This document shows, one piece after another, positions 1-8,678 of a DNA stretch of 32,204 bases. The notes below the pieces were generated by a model. It was not told the DNA's origin. It did no database searches and saw nothing but the letters and a program-made list of their open reading frames with translations. The stretch spans positions 1 through 32,204 of the forward strand of contig DASYIY010000027.1 of assembly GCA_035997045.1 (NCBI GenBank). The letters run 5' to 3'. The stretch's first letter is position 1, and every line of letters starts with the position of its first letter. The translations under genes and the position numbers were made by a program. This stretch comes from VRUE01 sp035997045. GTDB taxonomy: Bacteria > Actinomycetota > Thermoleophilia > Solirubrobacterales > 70-9.

Positions 1-117
1 TGCCGCCGCTGTGGCCGGCCGCGCGCCTACTACCGGAAGTTCGGCCTCTGCCGCATCTGCCTGCGCGAGGCCGCGCATGAGGGGTACATCCCCGGAATGA
101 CCAAGTCGAGCTGGTAA
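1..117 (+). CDS. rpsN: 30S ribosomal protein S14 type Z (5' end outside window)
   Basis: The frame is open from base 1 and ends at TAA 115-117, giving the last 38 residues of S14. The zinc-ribbon cysteines of the short type Z form are visible as two C-x2-C pairs (C1, C4, C17, C20 of the visible part), and the end reads GMTKSSW, the usual S14 terminus. S14 binds 16S rRNA in the head of the small subunit. It lies 13 bases before rpsH, in normal spc operon order. Only the N-terminal part is missing, because the window starts inside the gene. Confidence 0.95.
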   Translation, partial: CRRCGRPRAYYRKFGLCRICLREAAHEGYIPGMTKSSW

Positions 118-130
118 GAAACGAAGACCG

Positions 131-526
131 ATGCTGACCGACCCGATAGCCGATTACCTGACCCGAATTCGCAACGCGCTTGGCTCCGGCCATGACGATG
201 TGGAGATCCCCGCTTCGGGGCTGAAGATGGAGATGTCGCGGATTCTCAAGGAGCAGGGCTACATCCTCGATTTCCACCGCAAGCCGGCGACCGTGGGCGA
301 GGCGATCAATATTCGCCTCAAGTACACGGAGGACCGCCGGCCGGTGATCCTTGGCCTCGAGCGCATCTCGCGTCCCGGACGGCGTCGCTACGTCAATCAC
401 AAGCAGGTGCCGCGCGTCGACGGCGGCACCGGCACGGCGATCGTCAGCACCTCGGTCGGGGTGATGACCGGTCACGAAGCAAAGGCAAAGGGCGTTGGCG
501 GCGAGGTCGTCGCCTACGTCTGGTGA
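131..526 (+). CDS. rpsH: 30S ribosomal protein S8
   Basis: 131 residues, normal length for S8. It begins MLTDPIADYLTRIRNA, the conserved start, and carries the C-terminal signature around residues 100-114 (GTAIVSTSVGVMTGH). S8 binds the central domain of 16S rRNA and in enterobacteria is the repressor of the spc operon; whether that control exists here cannot be seen. It stands between rpsN and rplF in canonical order, with the rplF start 7 bases after its stop. Confidence 0.97.
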   Translation: MLTDPIADYLTRIRNALGSGHDDVEIPASGLKMEMSRILKEQGYILDFHRKPATVGEAINIRLKYTEDRRPVILGLERISRPGRRRYVNHKQVPRVDGGTGTAIVSTSVGVMTGHEAKAKGVGGEVVAYVW

Positions 527-533
527 GCAACTG

Positions 534-1067
534 ATGAGCCGGATCGGAAGAAAGCCAATCTCTGTGCCCGAGGCCGTTACGGTCGAGGTCGCGCCTGGTC
601 TCGTAGCGGTCAAAGGCCCCAAGGGCGCGCTCGCCCAAACGCTCTCGCCCGATATGAAGGTCGAGCAGTCCGACGGCGTTCTCACCGTCGCCCGCCCGAC
701 CGACCGCGGCGAGCATCGCGCCCTGCACGGGTTGACGCGCAGCCTGATCGCGAACATGGTCGAGGGCGTCACCGACGGCTTCGAGAAGCGACTCGAGATC
801 CAGGGAGTCGGTTACCGCGCCCAGCTCAAGGGCAAGAACCTGGAGCTGGCGCTCGGCTACTCGCACCCGGTTGCGATCGACGCGCCCGACGGCATCGAGT
901 TCGAGGTTCCGCAGCCGACCGAGATCGTCGTGCGCGGGATCGACAAGCAGCTTGTCGGGCAGGTCGCCGCGGACATCCGCAAGCGCCGTCCGCCCGAGCC
1001 TTACAAGGGCAAGGGAATCCGCTATCGCGGCGAGCACGTCGCGCGCAAGGTGGGTAAGCGCGCATGA
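534..1067 (+). CDS. rplF: 50S ribosomal protein L6
   Basis: 177 residues from ATG 534 (MSRIGRKPI), the typical L6 start; an in-frame ATG at 495 would add 13 unlike residues inside rpsH and is rejected. The two repeated L6 domains are present, and the family signature PEPYKGKGIRYRGE lies near residue 155. L6 sits near the GTPase-associated region of the large subunit. The stop codon overlaps the rplR start (ATGA at 1064-1067), which suggests translational coupling. Confidence 0.97.
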   Translation: MSRIGRKPISVPEAVTVEVAPGLVAVKGPKGALAQTLSPDMKVEQSDGVLTVARPTDRGEHRALHGLTRSLIANMVEGVTDGFEKRLEIQGVGYRAQLKGKNLELALGYSHPVAIDAPDGIEFEVPQPTEIVVRGIDKQLVGQVAADIRKRRPPEPYKGKGIRYRGEHVARKVGKRA

Positions 1068-1417
1068 CGGTCGTCACCAATCGCCAGCGCCGCTTGCGCC
1101 GCCGCCGCCGCGTTCGTGCCCGGGTCACCGGCACGACGCAGCGCCCGCGCTTGTCTGTCTACCGCTCCAACCGCGGCGTCTTCGCCCAGCTGATCGACGA
1201 CAGCAAAAGCCACACCGTGGCCGCCGTCAATTGGATCGAGCCGGAGTTGCGCAAACTCACCGCCAGCGAGCAGGCCAAGCGGGCGGGAGAGCTACTGGCC
1301 GAGCGCGCCAAGGCGGCCGGAGTCGAGACCTGCGTCTTCGATCGCGGCGGTTACCAGTACCACGGCCGGGTCAAGGCCCTCGCCGAAGGAGCGCGAGAGG
1401 GGGGCCTGGTCTTCTAG
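1064..1417 (+). CDS. rplR: 50S ribosomal protein L18
   Basis: 117 residues, usual for bacterial L18, which binds 5S rRNA with L5. It has the basic N-terminus (RQRRLRRRRRVRARV), the RPRLSVYRSNR segment and the C-terminal FDRGGYQYHGRVKALAEGAREGGL block that define the family. It overlaps rplF by four bases and is followed after 28 bases by rpsE, in normal spc order. Confidence 0.97.
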   Translation: MTVVTNRQRRLRRRRRVRARVTGTTQRPRLSVYRSNRGVFAQLIDDSKSHTVAAVNWIEPELRKLTASEQAKRAGELLAERAKAAGVETCVFDRGGYQYHGRVKALAEGAREGGLVF

Positions 1418-1445
1418 CGCTAGTTCGCTACCTTGACCGCTCGCT

Positions 1446-2267
1446 ATGAAGGGAATGGACACAACCAACGTCGAGACGGTGAGCCCGCGCGGGCTCGACC
1501 TGCAGGAGCGCGTGATCGAGATCAACCGCGTCGCCAAGGTGGTCAAGGGCGGCCGGCGCTTCTCCTTCACCGCTCTGGTTGCCGTCGGCGACGAAGAGGG
1601 CGTTGTTGGGATCGGCTATGGCAAGGCCCGCGAGGTCCCGCTGGCGATCCAGAAGGGCGTCGAGAACGCCCGCAAGGATTTGATCCGGATCCCGAAATAC
1701 GGGCAGACGATCACCCACAAGATCATCGGCCGCTACGGCGCCGGTCACGTCGTGCTTCGCCCGGCGAGTCCCGGTACCGGGGTTATCGCCGGCGGCGGGG
1801 TGCGCGCGGTGCTCGAGCTTGGCGGCGTCAAGGACGTGCTCACCAAGAGCATCGGGACGCAGAACCCGATCAACCTCGTCAAGGCGACGATGGACGGGCT
1901 GATTCGTCTTCGTCGGCCCGAGGAGGTTGCGGAGCTTCGTGGTTTGACCGTTTCGCAGGTTCTTGGAGTTAGTTCAAACGGCTCGGCTGCGGGTTCTGTC
2001 GCGGCAGAGGACTCCTCGTCCTCACAGGCTGTGGGCGAGGAGCCCACCGCCACGCCACCCGCAGGCGAGACGTCTGAGGCTCCGAAGGACGAGGCGTCCG
2101 CCAAACCCGCTGAGGCTCCAGCGGCTGAGCAGGCTGCCGAGGCTGAGTCTGCAGGCGAGTCCAAAGTCGCCGGGGAGGCGAAAGCTGAGGAGCCCGCTGC
2201 CGCTTCGGAGACGCCCGTTGCCGAGGGGAAAGCTTCTGAGGTTCCGACGGGGGATGGTGCTTCATGA
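1446..2267 (+). CDS. rpsE: 30S ribosomal protein S5 with a long acidic C-terminal extension
   Basis: Residues 15-174 are a complete S5: the double-stranded RNA-binding half with GGRRFSFTALVAVGD and the C-terminal half with GTGVIAGGGVRAVLELGGVKDV. S5 acts in decoding accuracy and mRNA unwinding at the entry channel. S5 normally ends soon after the RRPEEVAELRG segment, but here the frame continues for about 99 further residues (175-273) of low-complexity sequence rich in Ala, Glu, Ser and Pro with few basic residues. The extension ends by overlapping the rpmD start (ATGA 2264-2267), so it is in the operon and not an obvious frameshift product. Codon use from about 1900 on is richer in T-ending codons than upstream. 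The function of the tail is unknown. Confidence 0.95.
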   Translation: MKGMDTTNVETVSPRGLDLQERVIEINRVAKVVKGGRRFSFTALVAVGDEEGVVGIGYGKAREVPLAIQKGVENARKDLIRIPKYGQTITHKIIGRYGAGHVVLRPASPGTGVIAGGGVRAVLELGGVKDVLTKSIGTQNPINLVKATMDGLIRLRRPEEVAELRGLTVSQVLGVSSNGSAAGSVAAEDSSSSQAVGEEPTATPPAGETSEAPKDEASAKPAEAPAAEQAAEAESAGESKVAGEAKAEEPAAASETPVAEGKASEVPTGDGAS

Positions 2268-2440
2268 GCGCGGTGAAGATCAAGCAGGTTCGGTCTCTCA
2301 ATGGCGCTAATCCCAATCAGAAAGCGACTCTGAAGGCGCTGGGCTTGGGTGGCATCGGCAAGACCGTGGAGCGGAAGGACAGTCCTCAGTTGAAAGGGCA
2401 GCTTCACGTCGTCTCTCATTTGGTTGAGGTGAGTGACTGA
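2264..2440 (+). CDS. rpmD: 50S ribosomal protein L30
   Basis: 58 residues: MSAVKIKQVRSLNG at the start, then NQKATLKALGLGGIGKTVER, the conserved L30 core. It is the standard small L30 of about 60 residues, located between rpsE and rplO as in other spc operons. The start overlaps the rpsE stop by four bases, and its stop TGA overlaps the rplO ATG (TGATG at 2438-2442), so the three genes are probably coupled in translation. Confidence 0.95.
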   Translation: MSAVKIKQVRSLNGANPNQKATLKALGLGGIGKTVERKDSPQLKGQLHVVSHLVEVSD

Positions 2441-2940
2441 TGGCCGCCGAGACGCCTCGGTCCGAGGAGATCGGGCTGCACAATCTTCGGCCCAAGCCGG
2501 GGTCGCGCAAGCCGCGCAAGCGGATTGGTCGCGGCGAGGGCTCTGGGCTTGGCAAGACCTCGGGCAGAGGGCACGGAGGTGCCGGCTCGCGATCTGGATC
2601 GAAGCGCAAGATCGGTTACGAAGGTGGGCAGAACCCGATTCATATGCGGATGCGAAAGCTTCGCGGACCGCACATGAAGAAGTCGATGCCGTTCGAGAAC
2701 TTCAGGACGAAGTCGCAGCCGATCAACCTGGCCGACCTCGACGAGCGCTTCGATGCCGACGCCGAGGTGACGCCGGAGACGTTGAAGGAGAAGGGCCTGG
2801 CCAAGCGCTCCGACCCGGTGAAGATCCTCGCCCGCGGCGAGATCTCGAAGAAGCTGACGGTACGAGCGCACGGATTCAGCGCCGCCGCCAAGGAGAAGAT
2901 AGAAGCGGCGGGCGGTTCCTGCCACACTCTGGAGCCCTAA
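2440..2940 (+). CDS. rplO: 50S ribosomal protein L15
   Basis: 166 residues. The N-terminal glycine/arginine-rich region GSRKPRKRIGRGEGSGLGKTSGRGHGG is the hallmark of L15, and the C-terminal half ends in the usual VRAHGFSAAAKEKIEAAGG segment. L15 is a late assembly protein of the large subunit. The gene overlaps rpmD upstream and secY downstream (TAATG at 2938-2942), giving a compact operon joint. Confidence 0.97.
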   Translation: MAAETPRSEEIGLHNLRPKPGSRKPRKRIGRGEGSGLGKTSGRGHGGAGSRSGSKRKIGYEGGQNPIHMRMRKLRGPHMKKSMPFENFRTKSQPINLADLDERFDADAEVTPETLKEKGLAKRSDPVKILARGEISKKLTVRAHGFSAAAKEKIEAAGGSCHTLEP

Positions 2941-4214
2941 TGCTCCGGACTATTGCGAACGCCTTCAGCGTCGCCGACATTCGCAAGAAGCTCGCCTTCA
3001 CCGCGGCGATGCTTTTGCTCTACCGGCTCGGCGCCTATATCCCAGCCCCCGGGGTCAGCCTCGATGCGGTCAAGGAAGTCCAGAGCAACTTCGGCGGTGC
3101 CGGCGTGCTCGGTTTTCTCAACACCTTCTCGGGCGGCAGCCTCTCGCGGCTCTCGCTCTTCGCGCTGGGGATCATGCCCTACATCACGGCATCGATCATC
3201 CTGCAGCTGCTGACCGTGGTCCTGCCCTCGCTGGAGAAGCTGCAGAAAGAAGGTGAGGTGGGACAGCAGAAGATCACCCAGTACACGCGCTACCTCACCG
3301 TCGGCCTCGCTTTTGCCCAGTCCTTCGGCTACGTCTTCCTCTTCCGCTCCTTCGGCAAGCAGGCCGGCGGCCAAAACCTGCTCGGCAACCTGACCGGGGC
3401 CAAGGTGCTGCTGATCGTGATCTCGCTGACCGCGGGCTGCACGCTGCTGATGTGGTTCGGCGAGCTGATCACTCAGCGCGGCATCGGCAACGGCATCTCG
3501 CTGATGATCTTCGCCTCGATCGTCTCCAGCCTGCCGCACGGGATCCAGGCCTGGTGGACCAACCCCGACCAGGTCTTCGTCGTGATGATGCCGTTCATCG
3601 CCCTCGCCGTGATCGTCGCGATCGTCTTCGTCCAGGAGGGCCAGCGCCGAATCCCGGTCCAGTACGCGAAACGGGTCGTCGGGCGCAAAATGACCTCGGG
3701 CGGCTCCACCTACCTGCCGCTGCGGGTCAACATGGCCGGGGTCATCCCGGTCATCTTCGCCGCCTCGATCATGGCCTTCCCGGCGACGATCGGGCAGCTG
3801 CTCAATACGCCCGCGGCGCTTGATTTCGCCGCCTTCGTCGGCCCCAATAGCTGGGCCTACGTGGTCGGCGAGGTCTTCTTCATCGTCATCTTCACCTACT
3901 TCTACACGGCGGTCACCTTCAACCCGGTCGACCAGGCCGACAACCTGAAGAAGTACGGCGGCTTCATCCCCGGCGTGCGTCCGGGCCGGCCGACCGCCGA
4001 GTACCTCGACCGCATCCTCTCGCGGCTGACCTTCCCCGGCGCTCTCTACCTGGGCGCTGTGGCGGCTCTACCGACGATCCTGATCAGCCAGACGTCGGCC
4101 AACTTCTTCTTTGGCGGCACTTCGATCCTGATCGTGATCGGCGTCGCCCTGGAAACCGTGAAGCAGCTCGAGGCGCAGCTGATGATGCGCAACTACGAGG
4201 GCTTCCTCAAATAA
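2940..4214 (+). CDS. secY: preprotein translocase subunit SecY
   Basis: 424 residues from ATG 2940. This start overlaps the rplO stop and matches the conserved beginning (FSVADIRKKLAFTAAMLLLYRLGAYIPAPG); longer in-frame extension upstream is only an alternative frame of rplO. Hydrophobic stretches fit the ten membrane helices of the Sec channel. Typical SecY blocks are present: FSGGSLSRLSLFALGIMPYI early on, and the cytosolic loop with RRIPVQYAKRVVGR. SecY forms the protein-conducting pore in the plasma membrane. adk starts 10 bases downstream. Confidence 0.97.
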   Translation: MLRTIANAFSVADIRKKLAFTAAMLLLYRLGAYIPAPGVSLDAVKEVQSNFGGAGVLGFLNTFSGGSLSRLSLFALGIMPYITASIILQLLTVVLPSLEKLQKEGEVGQQKITQYTRYLTVGLAFAQSFGYVFLFRSFGKQAGGQNLLGNLTGAKVLLIVISLTAGCTLLMWFGELITQRGIGNGISLMIFASIVSSLPHGIQAWWTNPDQVFVVMMPFIALAVIVAIVFVQEGQRRIPVQYAKRVVGRKMTSGGSTYLPLRVNMAGVIPVIFAASIMAFPATIGQLLNTPAALDFAAFVGPNSWAYVVGEVFFIVIFTYFYTAVTFNPVDQADNLKKYGGFIPGVRPGRPTAEYLDRILSRLTFPGALYLGAVAALPTILISQTSANFFFGGTSILIVIGVALETVKQLEAQLMMRNYEGFLK

Positions 4215-4224
4215 GCTGCGGTCG

Positions 4225-4905
4225 ATGCCCGAGCAGAACCTAGTCCTCCTCGGCCCGCCCGGGTCCGGGAAGGGGACTCAAGGTGAGCGGTTGCAGGAGG
4301 AGCTCCAGCTCCCCTACTACGCGACCGGCGACATCTTGCGGGCGGCGGTTCGCGAGGGAACCGACCTGGGCCGCTCGGCGAAGGACTACATGGACCGCGG
4401 CGACCTCGTTCCCGATGAGGTGATCGTCGGCATGATCGGCGAGCGCATCGACTCCACCGAGGCCGAGGACGGTTTCATCCTCGACGGTTTTCCCCGCACC
4501 GCGCCGCAGGCCGAGGCGCTGGCGGCAAAGCTTGCCGAGCTCGGCAGGGAGCTGACCTCCGTGCTGCTGATCGACGTCAGCGACGAGGAGGTCGTGCGCC
4601 GGCTCGGCGGCCGCCGCACCTGCGCCGAGAACGGCCACGTCTTCCACGTCGAGTTCAATCCGCCCAAGCAGGAAGGGGTCTGCGATGTCGACGGCAGCGA
4701 GCTGATCGTCCGCGACGACGACAAACCGGATGTAATCCGCCACCGGCTCGAGCAATACCACAGCAAGACCGCACCGCTGATCGAGCATTACGACAGCCAG
4801 AGCCTGCTGCGCCAGATCGACGGCTCCGCCTCGCCGGACGAGGTCGGCGATGAGATTCGCCGCACCCTGGCGACACTGCGTCTTGAGGCCGACGAGGCGA
4901 TTTAG
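4225..4905 (+). CDS. adk: adenylate kinase
   Basis: 226 residues, long-type adenylate kinase that interconverts AMP, ATP and ADP. The P-loop GPPGSGKGT is at residues 10-18, the AMP-binding TGDILR at 34-39, and DGFPRT at 87-92. The LID has a reduced zinc-type set: C133, H138, C153 and D156 in place of four cysteines, so a Cys/His/Cys/Asp metal site is plausible but not proven. It follows secY and precedes map, as in many spc operons. Confidence 0.96.
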   Translation: MPEQNLVLLGPPGSGKGTQGERLQEELQLPYYATGDILRAAVREGTDLGRSAKDYMDRGDLVPDEVIVGMIGERIDSTEAEDGFILDGFPRTAPQAEALAAKLAELGRELTSVLLIDVSDEEVVRRLGGRRTCAENGHVFHVEFNPPKQEGVCDVDGSELIVRDDDKPDVIRHRLEQYHSKTAPLIEHYDSQSLLRQIDGSASPDEVGDEIRRTLATLRLEADEAI

Positions 4906-4908
4906 CTT

Positions 4909-5676
4909 GTGTACAGGATGATCGTCAAGAAGTCCCCCGAGCAGGTCGAGAAGATGGCAGCGGCCGGCGAGATCCTGGTCCGCTGCCTGCACATGCTCGC
5001 CGCCAAGGCGCGCCCCGGCGTGACGACCAAGGAGCTCGACATGGCGGCGGAGAAGCTGATCCGCTCGCAGGGCGCCGAGCCCGCCTTCAAGGGGTACCGC
5101 GGATTCCCGGCATCGATCTGCGCCTCGCCGAACTCGATGGTTGTTCACGGCATTCCGGGCCACTACGAGCTCAAGCGCGGCGACGTTCTCTCTACGGACG
5201 TTGGCGTGATCAAGGACGGTTGGGTTGCCGACGCGGCGATGACGCTGCCGATCGGCTCGATCGATCCCGAGGCGCGCAAGCTGCTCGACGTGACCAAGGC
5301 CTCGCTTTTCGCCGGCGTCGAGCAAATGCAACCGGGGAACCGGCTCGGCGACGTCTCGGCGGCGATCCAGCGGGCGGTTGAGATCGAGGGACTCTCGGTC
5401 ATCCGCACCTTGGTCGGTCACGGGATCGGCCGCGAGATGCATGAGGACCCGCAGGTCCCCAACTTCGGCACGCCGGGCAAGGGGCCGCTGCTGGAGGAGG
5501 GAACGGTGCTGGCGATCGAGCCAATGGTCAATGCCGGCGGGCCGCTGGTGCGGATGGGGGAGGACGGCTGGGCGGTCTACTCGCAGGACGGGTCGCTGGC
5601 CGCGCACTTCGAGTTCACCGTCGCAGTCACCGCCGACGGTCCTCGGATCCTCACTCCCTGGCATCTGGAGGATTAG
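4909..5676 (+). CDS. map: methionine aminopeptidase type I
   Basis: 255 residues. It removes the initiator methionine from new proteins. The substrate histidine H80 (MVVHGIPG) and the five metal ligands D97, D108, H171, E204 and E235 are all present in the expected order, giving a type I enzyme. The GTG start at 4909 follows a GAGG-like site at 4894; ATG 4918 (MIVKKSPEQVEKM) is a good alternative start nine bases later. It begins four bases after adk. In many operons infA follows; here it does not. Confidence 0.96.
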   Translation: MYRMIVKKSPEQVEKMAAAGEILVRCLHMLAAKARPGVTTKELDMAAEKLIRSQGAEPAFKGYRGFPASICASPNSMVVHGIPGHYELKRGDVLSTDVGVIKDGWVADAAMTLPIGSIDPEARKLLDVTKASLFAGVEQMQPGNRLGDVSAAIQRAVEIEGLSVIRTLVGHGIGREMHEDPQVPNFGTPGKGPLLEEGTVLAIEPMVNAGGPLVRMGEDGWAVYSQDGSLAAHFEFTVAVTADGPRILTPWHLED

Positions 5677-5681
5677 GTTTG

Positions 5682-5697
5682 GCCCCGACCGGGGGGC
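5682..5697 (+). other. short GC hairpin after map
   Basis: GCCCC at 5682-5686 pairs with GGGGC at 5693-5697 over a six-base loop, just after the map stop. There is no T-run behind it, so it is at best a weak attenuator between map and the acylase gene. A TATGCT at 5698-5703 could be a -10 element for the acylase but lacks a convincing -35. Confidence 0.3.
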
Positions 5698-5747
5698 TAT
5701 GCTGAGGTTGCGGTGGGGCGCCGCACGGACCCTTGGAAGGAGGGCCT

Positions 5748-8423
5748 TTGTACCGTCCACGCATCGCCAAAGCAGTACTTAGCGTCTCCCTCATTGCCCT
5801 TGCCCTTGCCGTTCCGAGCGCTGCCCAAGCCGCGTCGCAGCCCTACGGCAGCAACGACGCCGGCGGCTTCCGCAACGTGCTGCCGCCGGGCGAGAACGGC
5901 CTCGACACGCTGAGCCAGATCTTCTCCTTCCGTGGTCTCGGCACGGTGCCGCCCCACTTCGCCGATCAGCAGCCGCTCTACGAAAACCTCGTCTACGGCT
6001 CACCCGAACTCACGGATGAAAGAGTCCCCACCTACTTCAAGGACGCGACTTTCGGCGTGCCGCCCGGAGAAGTCGCTTCGACGATCGAACCGCGTCCCGG
6101 CACGACGATCGTCCGCGACTCGGCCTACGGCGTGCCCCATATATATGGCGACACCCGCGCCGACACGATGTTCGGCGCGGGCTACGCGGGCGCCGCCGAC
6201 CGGCTTTTCCTGATGGATGTCCTGCGCCACACGGGCCGCGCCGAACTGGCCTCCTTCCTCGGTGGCGCCAATGCCGGCGCCGACGCTTCGCAGTGGGGGT
6301 TCGCCCCGTACACCGAAGCCGACCTGCAAAAACAGCTCGACAACTTGCCGCGGCAATACGGACAGTCAGGGCTGCAGGCAGACGAAGACGTCCAGGGCTA
6401 CGTCGACGGGATCAACGCTTACATCGCCGCCGCCAGCACCAATCCGGCGCTGAAGCCCGGCGAGTACACGTTGCTGAACAAGCCGATGGAACTGTGGAGG
6501 CCGACCGACGTGGTGGCGATCGCCTCGCTGATCGGCGGCATCTTCGGTCGCGGCGGCGGCAACGAGCTGAACTCGGCCCTGACCATGCAGTCCTTCCTCG
6601 ACCGCTTCGGGGCCAAAGCGGGCCGCAAGGCGTGGCTTGGTTTCCGCTCGAAGAACGATCCCGAAGCGCCGACGACGATCTCCCGGCCCTTCCCCTACGA
6701 GACCCGCAGTGCCTTCGCAAAGCGCGGTCTGGCGTTGCCCGACCCGGGGTCGGTGCGCGAATCTCCGGTTGCCACGGCCTCGAGCGGAGGTGCCGGGGGA
6801 GACGGCAGCTTCGGCGCCGCGATCGAGCGAGGCCTGCGCGAAGGCGGCCACGCCTCCAACTGGGAGCTGGTCTCGGCCAAGCACTCGGCGAGCGGTCACC
6901 CGATCGCCGTGATGGGGCCGCAGGTCGGTTATTTCATCCCTCAGATCCTGATGGAGGAGGATCTGCACGGGCCCGGCATCGACGCGCGAGGCGCCGCTTT
7001 CGCCGGTGTCAACCTCTATGTCGAGCTCGGCCACGGTCGCGACTACGCCTGGAGCGCGACGACCGCGACCTCCGACAACGTCGACACCTTCGCCGAGGTT
7101 CTCTGCAAGGACAACTTCCACTACGTCTATCGCGGCAAGTGCAAGCCGATGGAAAAGCTGGTCAGGACCGAGAGCTGGGCCCCGAACGCGATCGACCCGA
7201 CCGAAGCTGGGGCGCAGACGCTGACCGCCTACCGCACCGTGCACGGCATCGTCTTCGCCCGTGGCAAGGTGCACGGACGCAAGGTCGCTTTCGTCCATGA
7301 CCGCAGCACCTACTTCCACGAGCCCGACTCGGTGATCGGCTTCGGCCAGCTCAACGAACCGGGCGTCGTCACCGGCCCGGCCGGCTTCAAGAAGGCGATC
7401 TCGCACATCAACTTCCTCTTCAACTGGGGCTACACCGACTCCGAACACATCGCCTACGCGCTCTCGGGAGCGATGCCGCAGCGGCAGGGCACCTCGCCCG
7501 ACTTTCCGGTTCTCGGCACCGGGCAGTACGACTGGAAGGGCTTCAAGTCGGCGAGTCAGACCGCCGACTACCTGCCCTTCGCCAAGCACCCGCAAGCGGT
7601 CGATCCGCCCTTCCTCGTCTCCTGGAACAACAAGCAGGCGCCGGAATGGGGTGCCGCCGACGACCAGTACGACTACGGCCCGCTGCACCGCGTGCAGATG
7701 ATCTCCGACAAGGTGCGGGCCGCCACCAAGGGCAAAGGACGGATGACGATCTCCCAGCTGGTTCAGGCGATGGCCGAACCGGCGACCGAGGACCTGCGCG
7801 GCTACCGCTTGCTGCCGACGATCTTCAAGGCGATCGGCAAACCGAAGCAGCCCGCGCTGCGCAAAGCCCTGGCGACTTTGAGCGCCTGGCACAAGGCCGG
7901 TGCCCACCGCCGCGACCTCAACCGCGACGGGGTCGACGAGGAAACCCCGGCGATAGAGCTGATCGACGCCTGGTGGCCGAAGCTGGTGGCGGCCGAGTTC
8001 AAGCCGTCCCTGGGCAACAAGGCGTTCGAGCGGTTGCAGGACATGATCGGCACCGGCGATCTCACCGGCGGTTCCCCCGAAGCGCCCGATTTCTTCGACG
8101 GTTGGTGGGGCTACGCCTCAAAGGACCTGCGCGACCTCTTCGGTCCGAAGCCGAAGGCCCCCTACAGCCGCATCTACTGCGGCCAGGGCTCAAAGCAGCG
8201 CTGCCGCCAGGCCCTGCAGCACAGCCTCGCCCAAGCACTGAAGGTCACCCCAGCAGCGATGTACGGCGGCGGCAACGGCGAGTGCGCCGCCAACCCCCAA
8301 CCCTCCTGCTTCGACCAAAACCGCCCCCAGGTCACCTCAGGCATAGATCTTGGTCCCTTCCCATTCCAGAACAGACCGACCTTCCAGCAGGTGGTGACGC
8401 TGGCCCAAAGATCGCCGCGGTAG
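5748..8423 (+). CDS. secreted penicillin acylase family (Ntn-hydrolase) amidohydrolase
   Basis: 891 residues from TTG 5748, chosen because AAGGAG at 5737-5742 lies five bases before it and the product then starts with a clean signal peptide (about residues 1-28, ending PSAAQA). The RDSAYGVPHIYGDT segment near 123-136 is the classical family block of the alpha chain. The motif GHASNW places the expected autocatalytic N-terminal serine of the beta chain at Ser370. Family members cleave amides such as beta-lactam side chains or acyl-homoserine lactones; the substrate here cannot be read from sequence. The enzyme should act outside the cytoplasm. Its position inside the ribosomal protein cluster, between map and rpmJ, is odd and suggests insertion at this site. 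Confidence 0.88.
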   Translation: MYRPRIAKAVLSVSLIALALAVPSAAQAASQPYGSNDAGGFRNVLPPGENGLDTLSQIFSFRGLGTVPPHFADQQPLYENLVYGSPELTDERVPTYFKDATFGVPPGEVASTIEPRPGTTIVRDSAYGVPHIYGDTRADTMFGAGYAGAADRLFLMDVLRHTGRAELASFLGGANAGADASQWGFAPYTEADLQKQLDNLPRQYGQSGLQADEDVQGYVDGINAYIAAASTNPALKPGEYTLLNKPMELWRPTDVVAIASLIGGIFGRGGGNELNSALTMQSFLDRFGAKAGRKAWLGFRSKNDPEAPTTISRPFPYETRSAFAKRGLALPDPGSVRESPVATASSGGAGGDGSFGAAIERGLREGGHASNWELVSAKHSASGHPIAVMGPQVGYFIPQILMEEDLHGPGIDARGAAFAGVNLYVELGHGRDYAWSATTATSDNVDTFAEVLCKDNFHYVYRGKCKPMEKLVRTESWAPNAIDPTEAGAQTLTAYRTVHGIVFARGKVHGRKVAFVHDRSTYFHEPDSVIGFGQLNEPGVVTGPAGFKKAISHINFLFNWGYTDSEHIAYALSGAMPQRQGTSPDFPVLGTGQYDWKGFKSASQTADYLPFAKHPQAVDPPFLVSWNNKQAPEWGAADDQYDYGPLHRVQMISDKVRAATKGKGRMTISQLVQAMAEPATEDLRGYRLLPTIFKAIGKPKQPALRKALATLSAWHKAGAHRRDLNRDGVDEETPAIELIDAWWPKLVAAEFKPSLGNKAFERLQDMIGTGDLTGGSPEAPDFFDGWWGYASKDLRDLFGPKPKAPYSRIYCGQGSKQRCRQALQHSLAQALKVTPAAMYGGGNGECAANPQPSCFDQNRPQVTSGIDLGPFPFQNRPTFQQVVTLAQRSPR

Positions 8424-8435
8424 GGGTCGGTTGGA

Positions 8436-8511
8436 AGGGGTGCCGATGGCCCTCCCAAAACGCGCGGCAGGAGCCGCGCTTGTGTGTTTTGGGAGGGCCA
8501 TCGGCACCCCT
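8436..8511 (+). repeat. nested hairpin element, copy 1
   Basis: Two 26-bp arms (8436-8461 and 8486-8511) are perfect reverse complements. Inside them is a second perfect 7-bp stem, GCGCGGC (8462-8468) and GCCGCGC (8473-8479), with loop AGGA. A six-base unpaired segment TTGTGT (8480-8485) sits on one side only. The core is shared with copy 2, in the opposite orientation; the outer 19 bp of each arm are not. As RNA or cruciform it would be extremely stable. Confidence 0.9.
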
Positions 8512-8678
8512 GCACGAGCGTCCGTCCCGCCCCAATCTTCGCCACCGAAGCGCCTCCGGTCGAACCGACCCGGGTCTCAGGCGCGGCACGGGAGCGGTTG
8601 CGCGCCCCGAGCGTAGGCTGGGGCCGGAGATGGCACTCCGCATTCGAAGCTTCTCCGTGCCTCGGAACGTGTCGAGGA

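Noticed and set aside
2433..2939. N-terminal extension of SecY
   Set aside because: The frame is open but lies wholly inside rplO in another frame; the conserved SecY start is at 2940.
5676..5703. GGTTT followed by GGGCTAT before the acylase, as a SigB-type promoter
   Set aside because: The -10 has an extra base and the spacer is too short; GGGTA-like words are common at this GC content.
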